A stretch of 64,000 bases of DNA from Kiloniella sp. EL199 (GTDB taxonomy: Bacteria; Pseudomonadota; Alphaproteobacteria; Kiloniellales; Kiloniellaceae): the NCBI RefSeq assembly GCF_900313065.1, contig NZ_OMPU01000006.1, forward strand, positions 171,852 through 235,851, given 5' to 3'. A model generated the notes under the pieces. The model did no database searches. It saw nothing but the letters and a program-made list of their open reading frames with translations, and was not told the origin of the DNA. A program made the translations under genes and the position numbers. Position 1 is the first letter of the stretch. Each line of letters begins with the position of its first letter. Shown here piece by piece: positions 35,261 to 43,632 of this stretch.

Positions 35261-36136
35261 ATGACGAACAAAGAAGATATCATAAGACAGCTCCCCTGTT
35301 GGGACGGTGCTGTTGATCCTGAGCCTTTAGGGGGCGGGATCACGAACCACAATTATACAGTAAAGGATAACAAGGGAAAATATGTTGTCCGGTTCGGGGA
35401 AGATATTCCCGTGCACCATGTTATGCGCTTTAATGAGCTTGCGGCAAGTGAAGCTGCTTATCAGGCAGGAATATCGCCAGAAGTGGTTTTTGCTGAAAAT
35501 GGCATCATGGTTTTACGGTTTATCGAAGGAACCTGTTACAACGAAAGCATGGTGCGTGACCCTGAAAACTTGAAGAAGATTATTCCTCTTCTGCGACGAG
35601 TACATACTGAGATACCTAAGTTTCTTCGTGGTCCTTCGCTCGTATTTTGGGTTTTTCATGTCATCCGTGATTATGCTGCTACCCTGCGTGAGGGCGATAG
35701 CCGCATGATCAAAGAGTTATCGTGGCTTTTAAACAGTGCAGAAGAACTGGAAAAAGCTGTCGGCAAAGTTGATCTGGGTTTTGGGCATAATGACTTGCTC
35801 GCAGCCAATTTCATCGATGATGGCAAACGCCTTTGGCTTTTTGATTGGGATTACGCCGGCTTTAATTCGCCGCTCTTTGATCTCGGCGGGCTTGTTTCCA
35901 ATTCAGAACTGGATAAGCAGTCTGAGCAATGGGTACTTGAAAACTATTTCGATAAACCGATCACAGATGAACTTCTTCATAGATACGAGGCAATGAAATG
36001 TGCCTCGCTCTTGCGTGAAACGATGTGGAGTATGGTGTCGGAAATACATTCCGACATTGATTTTGATTATCAAAAATATACCGAGGATAACCTCGACAAG
36101 TTTAAAGCACAGCTTCAGGCCTTCCAAAAAAAGTGA
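35261..36136 (+). CDS. Choline/ethanolamine-kinase-like phosphotransferase
   Basis: A 291-residue protein with the aminoglycoside/choline kinase fold. The phosphate-contacting N-terminal segment is LGGGITNHNYTVKDNKGKYVV, the catalytic loop LGFGHNDLLAANFIDDG near residue 175, and the metal-binding motif LWLFDWDYAGFNSPLFDLGGL near 196. This pattern is of the LicA/choline-kinase group rather than antibiotic resistance enzymes. It is 8 bases after the permease, with AGGA before the ATG, so it may phosphorylate the imported compound or a breakdown product. The substrate is inferred (choline-like). Confidence 0.82.
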   Translation: MTNKEDIIRQLPCWDGAVDPEPLGGGITNHNYTVKDNKGKYVVRFGEDIPVHHVMRFNELAASEAAYQAGISPEVVFAENGIMVLRFIEGTCYNESMVRDPENLKKIIPLLRRVHTEIPKFLRGPSLVFWVFHVIRDYAATLREGDSRMIKELSWLLNSAEELEKAVGKVDLGFGHNDLLAANFIDDGKRLWLFDWDYAGFNSPLFDLGGLVSNSELDKQSEQWVLENYFDKPITDELLHRYEAMKCASLLRETMWSMVSEIHSDIDFDYQKYTEDNLDKFKAQLQAFQKK

Positions 36137-36145
36137 GATATTAAA

Positions 36146-38605
36146 ATGACCGATTTAAACTCTGATGCCTTGCCTAAAGATGCACGTATCGTGATCATTG
36201 GTGGCGGTATAGTCGGGACATCCACAGCCTACCATCTTGGAAAGATGGGATATAACGACACGATACTGATAGAGCGTGGTAAACTAACATCAGGCACTAC
36301 TTTCCATGCCGCAGGACTGGTAGGACAGTTGCGTTCCAATGCCAATATTACCCAGTTATTGGGATATTCCGTTGATCTCTATAAAAATCTGGAAAAAGAA
36401 ACAGAACAGGCAACGGGGTGGAAGATGAACGGCGGATTACGCCTGGCCTGTAATCAGGAACGTTGGACAGAGGTGAAGCGACAGGCAACAACAGCACATT
36501 CCTTTGGCTTGGACATGCAGTTGCTTACGCCGAAGGAGGCGCAGGAACTGTGGCCCATGATGACAATTGATGATGTGGTTGGCGCGGCTTTCCTGTCAAC
36601 AGATGGTCAGGCCAATCCTTCGGATATTACGCTTTCCCTTGCTAAAGGCGCACGGATGAACGGCGTTTCCATTTTCGAAGACACAGAAGTTCTTGATGTT
36701 GAGGTCGAAGATGGCAAGGTTGTTGCCGTTGTCACCTCAAAGGGGCGTATTGCTTGTGACAAAGTTGTAAACTGCTGCGGACAATGGGCGCGTCAGGAAG
36801 CCAAGAAAGTTGGTGTGAATGTCCCGCTGGTATCAGTTGAACATCAGTTTATGATTACTGAGAAAATTGAGGGAATTACCCCGGATTTACCGACATTGCG
36901 AGACCCGGATCGTCTAACTTACTACAAAGAAGATGTTGGTGGCTTGGTTATGGGAGGGTATGAGCCCAATGGTATCCCTTGGGCAACAAAAGGCTTCCCT
37001 GAAAAATTTCATTTCTCCTTGCTGGATTCAAATTGGGATCATTTTGAACAGCTCATTGAGCTTGCTTTGGGACGTGTTCCAGCTTTGGAAACCGCAGGTG
37101 TTCGCGAGCTTATCAACGGACCTGAAAGCTTCACGCCGGATGGGAACTTCATTTTGGGTGAGGCACCTGAATTGAAAAACTACTTTGTTGGCGCTGGCTT
37201 TAACGCCTTTGGTATCGCTGCTGGCGGTGGGGCGGGTATGGCTTTGGCCGAATGGGTCGTCAATGGCGAACCGCCATACGATTTGTGGCCTGTGGATATC
37301 AGAAGGTTTGGTCGTGCTCATTTTGATACCGACTGGGTGCGTAAACGTACGTTAGAAGCCTATGGCAAGCACTATACAATGGCGTGGCCTTTTGAAGAAC
37401 ATTCTTCTGGTCGACCAAATCGCAGATCTCCTTTGTATGATGTGCTCAAAAACCAAGGCGCCTGTTTTGGCGAGAAGCTGGGATGGGAAAGGCCAAACTG
37501 GTTTGCCAAAGAAGGACAGAAATCCAAGGATATTTATTCGTTTGAGCGTCAAAACTGGTTTGAGAATGTTGGTCAAGAACATCATTTAACTCGTTCTAAT
37601 GTAACTGTTTTTGATCAATCTTCATTTGCAAAATTTAAATTGATTGGCCCGGATGCTGAAAAAGCCCTGAGCTGGATATGCGCTAATGATGTTTCTAAAG
37701 AAACAGGCGCTTTGATCTATACACAAATGTTGAATGATCGCGGTGGTATCGAGTGTGATTTGACGGTGGCTCGTGTGTCCGAAAACGAGTTTTATATTGT
37801 GACGGGCACAGGTTATGCCACGCATGATTTTGACTGGATCAGGAAAAATATACCCTCAGGATTAAATGCTCAGCTTGTTGATGTAACGTCTGGTTATTCC
37901 GTTCTTTCTGTGATGGGACCTCATGCAAGAAAAGTATTGCAGAAGATTTCTTCTGATGATCTTTCAAACGAAAGTTTCTCCTTTGGCACAATGCAAACCA
38001 TCGGTGTCGCTGGGGCGCCAGTTATGGCTCTCAGGGTTACCTATGTTGGCGAGCTGGGTTGGGAGCTTCATATTCCAACAGAGTTTGCCATTAATGTTTA
38101 TCATGCCTTGATGACTGCCGGTGAGGAATACGGTATTGGCAATGCCGGATATCGGGCGATTGAAAGCTTGCGTTTGGAAAAGGGATATCGTGCTTGGGCT
38201 TCAGATATTGGACCTGATCATACCCCGCTAGAAGCAGGCATGGCCTGGGCCTGTAAATTGAAAAAGAACATCGATTTTAAAGGTCGAAAAGCTTTAGAAG
38301 TTCAACTGGAAGAGGGCGTCAAAAAGAGTTTGTGCTGTTTCACAATTGATGATGCTGATGTCATCCTCTTGGGGCGAGAGACGATCTATCGTAATGGTGA
38401 GCGGGTTGGTTGGTTAACATCAGCAGGCTTTGGGTTCAGTGTTAACAAGAACATTGGTTATGGCTATGTGCGTAATCAGGGTGGGGTAGATCGAACCTAT
38501 CTAGAATCTGGTGAGTATGAATTGGAAGTGGGGACAGTACGCCATAAATGTGAAATTCATTTTGGTGCACTGTTTGACCCCAAGATGGAAAAAATAAAAC
38601 AATAA
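36146..38605 (+). CDS. FAD-dependent oxidoreductase fused to a GcvT domain (dimethylglycine/sarcosine dehydrogenase-like)
   Basis: This 819-residue enzyme oxidatively removes N-methyl groups and passes the one-carbon unit to tetrahydrofolate. The N-terminal DAO-type FAD domain has IVIIGGGIVGTSTAYHLGKMG near residue 15, and TTFHAAGLVGQLRSN near 51 contains the histidine that binds FAD covalently in dimethylglycine and sarcosine dehydrogenases. The C-terminal half (about 470-815) is the folate-binding GcvT/aminomethyltransferase fold (YRAIESLRLEKGYRAWASDI). It lies 9 bases after the kinase in the transporter operon. Dimethylglycine, sarcosine and methylated cyclic amines are all possible substrates. 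Confidence 0.88.
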   Translation: MTDLNSDALPKDARIVIIGGGIVGTSTAYHLGKMGYNDTILIERGKLTSGTTFHAAGLVGQLRSNANITQLLGYSVDLYKNLEKETEQATGWKMNGGLRLACNQERWTEVKRQATTAHSFGLDMQLLTPKEAQELWPMMTIDDVVGAAFLSTDGQANPSDITLSLAKGARMNGVSIFEDTEVLDVEVEDGKVVAVVTSKGRIACDKVVNCCGQWARQEAKKVGVNVPLVSVEHQFMITEKIEGITPDLPTLRDPDRLTYYKEDVGGLVMGGYEPNGIPWATKGFPEKFHFSLLDSNWDHFEQLIELALGRVPALETAGVRELINGPESFTPDGNFILGEAPELKNYFVGAGFNAFGIAAGGGAGMALAEWVVNGEPPYDLWPVDIRRFGRAHFDTDWVRKRTLEAYGKHYTMAWPFEEHSSGRPNRRSPLYDVLKNQGACFGEKLGWERPNWFAKEGQKSKDIYSFERQNWFENVGQEHHLTRSNVTVFDQSSFAKFKLIGPDAEKALSWICANDVSKETGALIYTQMLNDRGGIECDLTVARVSENEFYIVTGTGYATHDFDWIRKNIPSGLNAQLVDVTSGYSVLSVMGPHARKVLQKISSDDLSNESFSFGTMQTIGVAGAPVMALRVTYVGELGWELHIPTEFAINVYHALMTAGEEYGIGNAGYRAIESLRLEKGYRAWASDIGPDHTPLEAGMAWACKLKKNIDFKGRKALEVQLEEGVKKSLCCFTIDDADVILLGRETIYRNGERVGWLTSAGFGFSVNKNIGYGYVRNQGGVDRTYLESGEYELEVGTVRHKCEIHFGALFDPKMEKIKQ

Positions 38606-38622
38606 CTGTACCTTACTAAATG

Positions 38623-38684
38623 ATCTTCAAGTGTTTTCTTTCGCCATCATGTACGCCTTGTGATGATGGAAAATGCTTGAAGAT
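38623..38684. repeat. Large nested hairpin after the demethylase gene
   Basis: ATCTTCAAG (38623-38631) pairs with CTTGAAGAT (38676-38684), and inside it CCATCAT (38644-38650) pairs with ATGATGG (38663-38669); short TTTTC/GAAAA pairing lies between. The structure starts 18 bases after the stop codon. It may end the operon or act as an mRNA structure ahead of the alcohol dehydrogenase gene. It has only a weak T tail (TTATTT). Confidence 0.6.
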
Positions 38685-38729
38685 TTATTTGTTGGTAATT
38701 CGTCGATTTTTGTCATAGATATCTTCGTT

Positions 38730-38746
38730 CGAACCCCCGGGGTTCG
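38730..38746. promoter_or_regulatory. GC-rich palindrome upstream of the iron alcohol dehydrogenase
   Basis: CGAACCCC-C-GGGGTTCG (arms 38730-38737 and 38739-38746) stands out in an AT-rich spacer, 58 bases before the next start. It is probably a protein-binding site for a regulator of the dehydrogenase; the regulator is unknown. Confidence 0.5.
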
Positions 38747-38803
38747 GTAAATAAGCAAATACGTGAAAAACGTAACGCCTTCCACTTCATACGGAGAAAA
38801 ACC

Positions 38804-39982
38804 GTGAACGATAAAATTGAAAATATGCAGGGTAATTGGAATTACCCGACGAGTGTTCGTTTTGGTGTCGGTCGCATCAAGGAAATTGCAGATGTCTGCA
38901 GTGGCCTTGGAATGAGCAATCCTCTTCTTATTACTGATGCAGGCCTTGCTGCCTTGCCAATGGTTGCTGACGTTGTTGCAACATGTAAGGCAGCTGGTCT
39001 TGGTTGTGATGTTTTCAGCGACATCAAACCGAATCCTATTGGTCAAAACATCATGGATGGTGTTTCTTACTACCACGCAGGCAAACACGATGGTGTTATT
39101 GCTTTTGGTGGTGGTTCAGGCCTGGACGCTGCAAAAGCTGTCGCCCTGATGGTTGGGCAGGATCGCCCGCTTTGGGATTTTGAAGATGTTGGTGATAACT
39201 GGACACGCGCCAATGCAGACAAGATTGCGCCAATCGTAGCCGTACCAACTACATCTGGTACTGGTTCAGAAGTTGGTCGTGCTTCTGTAATTACACACGA
39301 AGAAACACACGTTAAAAAAATCATTTTTCATGCGAAGATGATGCCATCTGTTGTTATTGATGATCCAGAGTTAACTGTGGGTCTTCCTGCTAAATTGACG
39401 GCAGCAACAGGGATGGACGCTCTTTCTCACAATCTGGAAGCATTCTGTGCACCGGGATATCACCCAATGGCTGACGGTATAGCGGTTGAAGGTATTCGCC
39501 TGATCCAGAAATCTTTGGTGAAAACTGTTGAAGATGGTACTGATCTTGTTGCCCGTTCAGATATGATGATCGCATCAAGCATGGGGGCGACAGCGTTCCA
39601 AAAAGGCCTTGGAGGCATGCACGCATTGGCTCACCCACTTGGGGGGATTTACGATGCGCACCATGGTATGCTGAACGCTATTCTGATGCCATATGTGTTG
39701 ATTGCGAACCGTTCTGTTATTGAAGAACGGACTGCTTATCTGGCGCGTTGTCTCGATCTGAAAGATGCCTCTTTTGACGGATTATTGCAGTGGGTAATGG
39801 ATCTTCGCACAACATTGGAGATTCCAAATGCTCTGTCTGCGATTGGTATCGACGAAGGCAAGGTTGATGAAATTGGCGTCCTTGCGACACAGGACCCTTC
39901 CGCTGGCGGGAATCCTATTCAGTTCTCACCTGAAGAATATTCTGCCATTCTTCTTAAGGCGATCCGGGGTGATCTTGGATAA
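38804..39982 (+). CDS. Iron-containing alcohol dehydrogenase
   Basis: A 392-residue group III alcohol dehydrogenase. The NAD-binding GGGSGLDAAKA motif lies near residue 102 and PTTSGTGSEVGRASV near 148. The metal ligands are in ATGMDALSHNLEAF (Asp and His near 205) and in GGMHALAHPLGGIYDAHHG (His near 272 and 286). GGAG lies before the GTG start. It follows the transporter/demethylase operon but has its own palindrome-bearing leader. Betaine-alcohol or hydroxy-acid substrates are conceivable from context; the family acts on many alcohols, so the substrate is open. A strong terminator follows. Confidence 0.88.
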   Translation: MNDKIENMQGNWNYPTSVRFGVGRIKEIADVCSGLGMSNPLLITDAGLAALPMVADVVATCKAAGLGCDVFSDIKPNPIGQNIMDGVSYYHAGKHDGVIAFGGGSGLDAAKAVALMVGQDRPLWDFEDVGDNWTRANADKIAPIVAVPTTSGTGSEVGRASVITHEETHVKKIIFHAKMMPSVVIDDPELTVGLPAKLTAATGMDALSHNLEAFCAPGYHPMADGIAVEGIRLIQKSLVKTVEDGTDLVARSDMMIASSMGATAFQKGLGGMHALAHPLGGIYDAHHGMLNAILMPYVLIANRSVIEERTAYLARCLDLKDASFDGLLQWVMDLRTTLEIPNALSAIGIDEGKVDEIGVLATQDPSAGGNPIQFSPEEYSAILLKAIRGDLG

Positions 39983-40023
39983 GGCCTGAGAGAAAAGATA
40001 CCCTAGAATTCAGCGGTATTGGA

Positions 40024-40056
40024 AACCGGGAATGTTAAGCATTCCCGGTTTTTTTG
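40024..40056. terminator. Strong terminator between convergent genes
   Basis: AACCGGGAATG (40024-40034), loop TTAAG, and CATTCCCGGTT (40040-40050) form a perfect 11-base stem followed by a run of T. It ends the alcohol dehydrogenase transcript and may also serve the opposing flavoprotein gene. Confidence 0.92.
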
Positions 40057-40073
40057 TTTCTGAAGATCTGGTG

Positions 40074-41309
40074 TTAGATTTCTTGAGACTGTTCACGGAG
40101 GTAATGATCAACACCTTGGGCGACATGTACTGCCATGGAAAAACATCCCTGAAGTAAATAGCCACCAGTTGGTGCTTCCCAATCCAGCATTTCCCCTGCA
40201 ACAAAAATACCCGGCAGACGTTTCAGCATTAAGTCGTCCGTGCAAGCGTCAAACTTAATGCCGCCTGCTGTAGAGATAGCCCGGTCAATCGGTCTTGCTT
40301 TATAGAGGTTAACAGGTAGAGATTTTATCTTTTCAGAGAGAGCTTTTGGGCAGTTAAATTCTTCTTTGCTGGTCAGGGCTTTGAGAAGGCTTAGGCTGAA
40401 TGATGATAATCTCAGTTCTTGTTTGAGAAACTTCCCAAGTGGTAGATGCTTTTCTCTTTCTTCGAGAATTTTTGTCAATCGTTCTTTGCTGTGTTTGGGT
40501 TTCAGATCAATCAGGACAGTTGTTGATAAATCTTTATTTATTGCTTCACGGATTGATTTACTAAGAGCATAAACAGCGCCCCCCTCCAGACCATACGAGG
40601 AAAGCATGATTTCCCCCTTTGTTGTTTTGTCTGCATGCGTGAGGGTGATATTCTTGAGGGGGGATCCAAAACAGCTTTCCGGTACAGATTGCGGCCAGCG
40701 TGTTTCGTATCCGCAATTCGCCGCTTCTAACGGTTCTATGTTGACTTCTTCTTTGGTTAGGGTTGGCACCCATGCCGCGTCAGAGCCTAATTTCCCCCAG
40801 CTAGCGCCACCAAGGGCAAGAAGAGTTGCTTGGGGTGATATAGTGATAATCTGGTTCTCGGCATCTTCGATGAGTAAGTTTTTTTGTTGATCAAAGCCGA
40901 TCCATTTATGACGGGTAAAGAGTTTTAAGCCTTTAATAGATAGATCAGATAGCCAGGCTCGTAAAAGCTCGGTAGCCTTAAATTTGGTTGGAAAAACTCG
41001 ACCGCTTGAGCCAATAAAAGTATCCTGCCCGAGGACATGGCAGAAATCTCTTAAATCATTTGGCGTGAATTTCTTTAAGAGAGTGGTGAAGCGGGCTTCA
41101 TTCTCGTAATAACGGGTGGCAAATACATCAAGAGGTTCGCTGTGCGTCAAATTAAGGCCGCCACGACCCGCAAGTTGAAACTTTCTGGCAACAGAGGGTT
41201 TGGCATCATAGAGGTGAACTCTATACCCCATTTCCAGTAATTTATGCGCGGCCATAAGGCCAGCAGGGCCGCCCCCAATAATAGCAATAAATCTTGATGT
41301 ATCGTTCAC
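40074..41309 (-). CDS. HI0933/YhiN-family flavoprotein
   Basis: This 411-residue FAD/NAD(P)-binding protein belongs to the TIGR03862/HI0933-like family. FAD-binding IAIIGGGPAGLMAAHKLLEMG is at the N-terminus, and FQLAGRGGLNLTHSEPLD near residue 45 is the family signature. The C-terminal GIFVAGEMLDWEAPTGGYLL closes the FAD site. The enzymatic role of this conserved family is unknown. The start is the GTG at 41309; its ribosome site AGGAG lies inside a perfect hairpin (41310-41334). The gene is alone, convergent with the alcohol dehydrogenase. Confidence 0.88.
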   Translation of the reverse strand: MNDTSRFIAIIGGGPAGLMAAHKLLEMGYRVHLYDAKPSVARKFQLAGRGGLNLTHSEPLDVFATRYYENEARFTTLLKKFTPNDLRDFCHVLGQDTFIGSSGRVFPTKFKATELLRAWLSDLSIKGLKLFTRHKWIGFDQQKNLLIEDAENQIITISPQATLLALGGASWGKLGSDAAWVPTLTKEEVNIEPLEAANCGYETRWPQSVPESCFGSPLKNITLTHADKTTKGEIMLSSYGLEGGAVYALSKSIREAINKDLSTTVLIDLKPKHSKERLTKILEEREKHLPLGKFLKQELRLSSFSLSLLKALTSKEEFNCPKALSEKIKSLPVNLYKARPIDRAISTAGGIKFDACTDDLMLKRLPGIFVAGEMLDWEAPTGGYLLQGCFSMAVHVAQGVDHYLREQSQEI

Positions 41310-41334
41310 ATAACTCTCCTGAAGAAAGAGTTAT
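41310..41334 (-). promoter_or_regulatory. Hairpin covering the ribosome site of the flavoprotein gene
   Basis: Read on the minus strand, ATAACTCT (41334-41327) and AGAGTTAT (41317-41310) form a perfect 8-base stem whose second arm begins in the AGGAG ribosome site and ends at the GTG start. Folding would hide the ribosome site. Translational control is inferred. Confidence 0.45.
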
Positions 41335-41416
41335 ATAGGCAATTGGTAAAGGCCTGTCATCCGTTTCTAGATAAATTGGACTTCATTAAAGTGTTAATGA
41401 ATTTAGTAAACTTGCG

Positions 41417-41656
41417 TTATTTATCATCTTTTTCCTGATCCTTGACTTTTAGAGCCTTGAGAACCTTTTCTGCAAAAGCTCCCTGATCGTGACGGGCATG
41501 AAGAAAAAGCTCTACCGTTTTCCGTGCTGATTCTTTGTCATAGGGAACTTGCCCGTTCATTCGAAGTTCGACTTCTCGTAAGATTTCAGGGTCAAGTTTG
41601 CCGCGGAGGGATCTTAGATCATTGAGGACTTTTTCCTTGATATCATCTTCTGCCAT
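41417..41656 (-). CDS. Small acidic/lysine-rich protein of unknown function
   Basis: A 79-residue soluble protein I do not recognise. It is highly charged and helical in appearance (MAEDDIKEKVLNDLRSLRGK, ending VLKALKVKDQEKDDK), with no signal peptide, membrane segment or cysteine. Composition and codon use look like a real gene. The ATG at 41656 is preceded by AGGGAACCGCC (a purine-rich ribosome site). It stands alone, 107 bases upstream of the flavoprotein on the same strand, so cotranscription with it is possible. Confidence 0.65.
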   Translation of the reverse strand: MAEDDIKEKVLNDLRSLRGKLDPEILREVELRMNGQVPYDKESARKTVELFLHARHDQGAFAEKVLKALKVKDQEKDDK

Positions 41657-41937
41657 TGGCGGTTCCCTTAAACTGCGGTTATGAGTTTAATGCCATACTA
41701 TACCATTTTGCCATGGAATGGACACAACTAGGGTATATTTTTCGAAATATCTATTATGGTAGGTAAATCACAATCTTATTCTGTTGGTATTCTCTATTGT
41801 CGTCTTTTACTTTGCTCAACAAGGCAAAAGCTGTAATTTAGAGTTGCCATTCAGTAAGTTTGTTGTATATCAACGGTTAGGCGCGTAGTAGAGGCGCAGC
41901 TTGACCTTAACACAATTAAGTATGGATAAAAATTTCG

Positions 41938-42666
41938 ATGTCTCTCGGTCTTCGTGAAACCCGTCGCCGTCGTTCAAACAATTTTCGTTGGGCGGTTTTC
42001 AAATGGGCAATAGCGTTAATTCTTATTGGTGCAGCAGGCTGGTATTCCTATCGGGCCGGCCTGGAACTGGCCAATCGCAAGGTCATAACCCTGAACGATA
42101 AAAATAAAGAGTTGGAACAAACTGTCCAGGAGCTTATGGAGTTGAGAGACGAACTCAACAATAACCTGGAGGCGACGAAAGAAACCGCTGCAGGTTGGGA
42201 AAATCGTTATCAAAAAGATGTCCCAACGGGCGAGCTTAAAGTTATCGTCACAGATCTACAGAAAAAAATTGAGAACGGGGTTTCTCTTGATCGTCTTAAA
42301 TTCTTGATTGCAAGCGCAGAAAACAAACGTGTATGTGATAACAATCCTGTTGAAAAACGTTTTTATGTGAACACACCGATCTATACAGGTGTTAATGATA
42401 ATGTCAGTTTTGCGCGCGGTAGTGTGACAATTACGGCCAAAGGTGAGTCTGCATACAATGCTGAAAATAAAGTTGAAGCATGGTATGACCCAGCCAAGCC
42501 GTTGGATTTTGTCTTTACGACACTTGGCGGAAAAGCGATCAAGTTGTCTGGTAAGTTGCCATTACATAAATCTATTGTCGTAAATGGATCTGAATATAGA
42601 TTTACTTTGAAGACTGGTGCAAAAGGCTTTGTTCAGGTTGTTGGCGATCGTTGTGATTATCCCTGA
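41938..42666 (+). CDS. Membrane-anchored coiled-coil protein, unknown function
   Basis: A 242-residue protein with an arginine-rich N-terminus (ETRRRRSNNFR) and one membrane helix at about residues 22-41 (FKWAIALILIGAAGWYSY). A coiled coil follows at about 50-80 (LNDKNKELEQTVQELMELRD), then a beta-rich C-terminal domain (about 115-242). The positive-inside rule puts the C-terminal domain in the periplasm. It contains cysteines near residues 132 and 239 that could form a disulfide. It is followed 25 bases later by an uncharacterised gene, with which it probably forms a pair. The ribosome site (GGATAAA) is weak. Function unknown. Confidence 0.7.
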   Translation: MSLGLRETRRRRSNNFRWAVFKWAIALILIGAAGWYSYRAGLELANRKVITLNDKNKELEQTVQELMELRDELNNNLEATKETAAGWENRYQKDVPTGELKVIVTDLQKKIENGVSLDRLKFLIASAENKRVCDNNPVEKRFYVNTPIYTGVNDNVSFARGSVTITAKGESAYNAENKVEAWYDPAKPLDFVFTTLGGKAIKLSGKLPLHKSIVVNGSEYRFTLKTGAKGFVQVVGDRCDYP

Positions 42667-42691
42667 TTTGCCCAGTTATAAGAGTTTATAG

Positions 42692-43513
42692 ATGCTATCC
42701 GAAGCGTTCAGTTTTCTTTTTGCCAAGTGCGAGGGTAAATTCAAACGCTTCGGTTATCTACATGAAGCCATTGCAATAGATGCCAGACATCGAAGATGCC
42801 AGTCTGCATGGAAATCCCATCTTGAAAATACCCGATCTGAAATATTTTCTGCCATTAGTAAAGCTTCAAAGCATAAGAAAGTAATTATTCTCGGTGCCGG
42901 GGCGGGGTACGATGTTCCATTGGATGATTTGGAACGTCAGTTTGAATCTGTTGTTTTGGTCGATGTTGTATTTCTAAAATCCATACGCAAAAAAGCCCAA
43001 ACAAGTTCTCGCATAACTTTGGTTGAAGTGGATTTAACTGGCCTTATTACTTCACTAGAACCTCTCAATCCAGGTTTTGATGTAAAAGAAATCCGATCAA
43101 TCCCACCTGGTGATCTACTTAAAGACGCCGATCTTGTTATTTCCTGTAATGTTTTATCCCAACTCCCAATAAATATTCAGAACTGGCTGATAAAGGCAGG
43201 TGTTGATGAGGACGATGATGAGCTGAAAAGCTGTTGCCGTAAAATCGTTACTGATCATCTCAGATGGTTGGAGCGTAGTAACGCGCCTGTACTTTTGATT
43301 ACAGATCTGGAGCGCCACGTATCTGCTGTTGAAGAGCCGGAAGGGACGGGCATAAGAGATAATGCGCTTTATGGCCTGGAATTCAACAATCTTGATCAGA
43401 CGTGGATTTGGAACATCGCGCCGAGCCCGGAAATAGATAAGAACTATAACCTGACACATCTTGTTGGCTCTGTTTATCTCGAACCTGAAGAGCTTTTTGA
43501 TATTTCTTATTGA
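42692..43513 (+). CDS. Uncharacterised protein with a methyltransferase-like Rossmann fold
   Basis: The protein has 273 residues. Residues 62-76 (KKVIILGAGAGYDVP) resemble the glycine-rich motif I of class I SAM methyltransferases. VVLVDVVF (about 88-95) fits the acidic end of strand 2, and DLVISCNVLSQLP (about 148-160) fits motif IV. The target cannot be predicted; the N-terminal HRRCQSAWKSHLENT segment and C-terminal LTHLVGSVYLEPEE could cap the site. It lies 25 bases after the membrane protein at 41938, and the two may act together. Enzyme class is inferred from motifs only. Confidence 0.65.
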   Translation: MLSEAFSFLFAKCEGKFKRFGYLHEAIAIDARHRRCQSAWKSHLENTRSEIFSAISKASKHKKVIILGAGAGYDVPLDDLERQFESVVLVDVVFLKSIRKKAQTSSRITLVEVDLTGLITSLEPLNPGFDVKEIRSIPPGDLLKDADLVISCNVLSQLPINIQNWLIKAGVDEDDDELKSCCRKIVTDHLRWLERSNAPVLLITDLERHVSAVEEPEGTGIRDNALYGLEFNNLDQTWIWNIAPSPEIDKNYNLTHLVGSVYLEPEELFDISY

Positions 43514-43632
43514 GTTTTATCCAGCTTTATAACTGTGATTACTGTCTTAGGGTTAATACTTAACTAAAGTTTAAGTAGATCTCCGCTATTTTAGCACGAG
43601 TCTGGTTTTATGCTTCTGAACGGAGAATTGAT

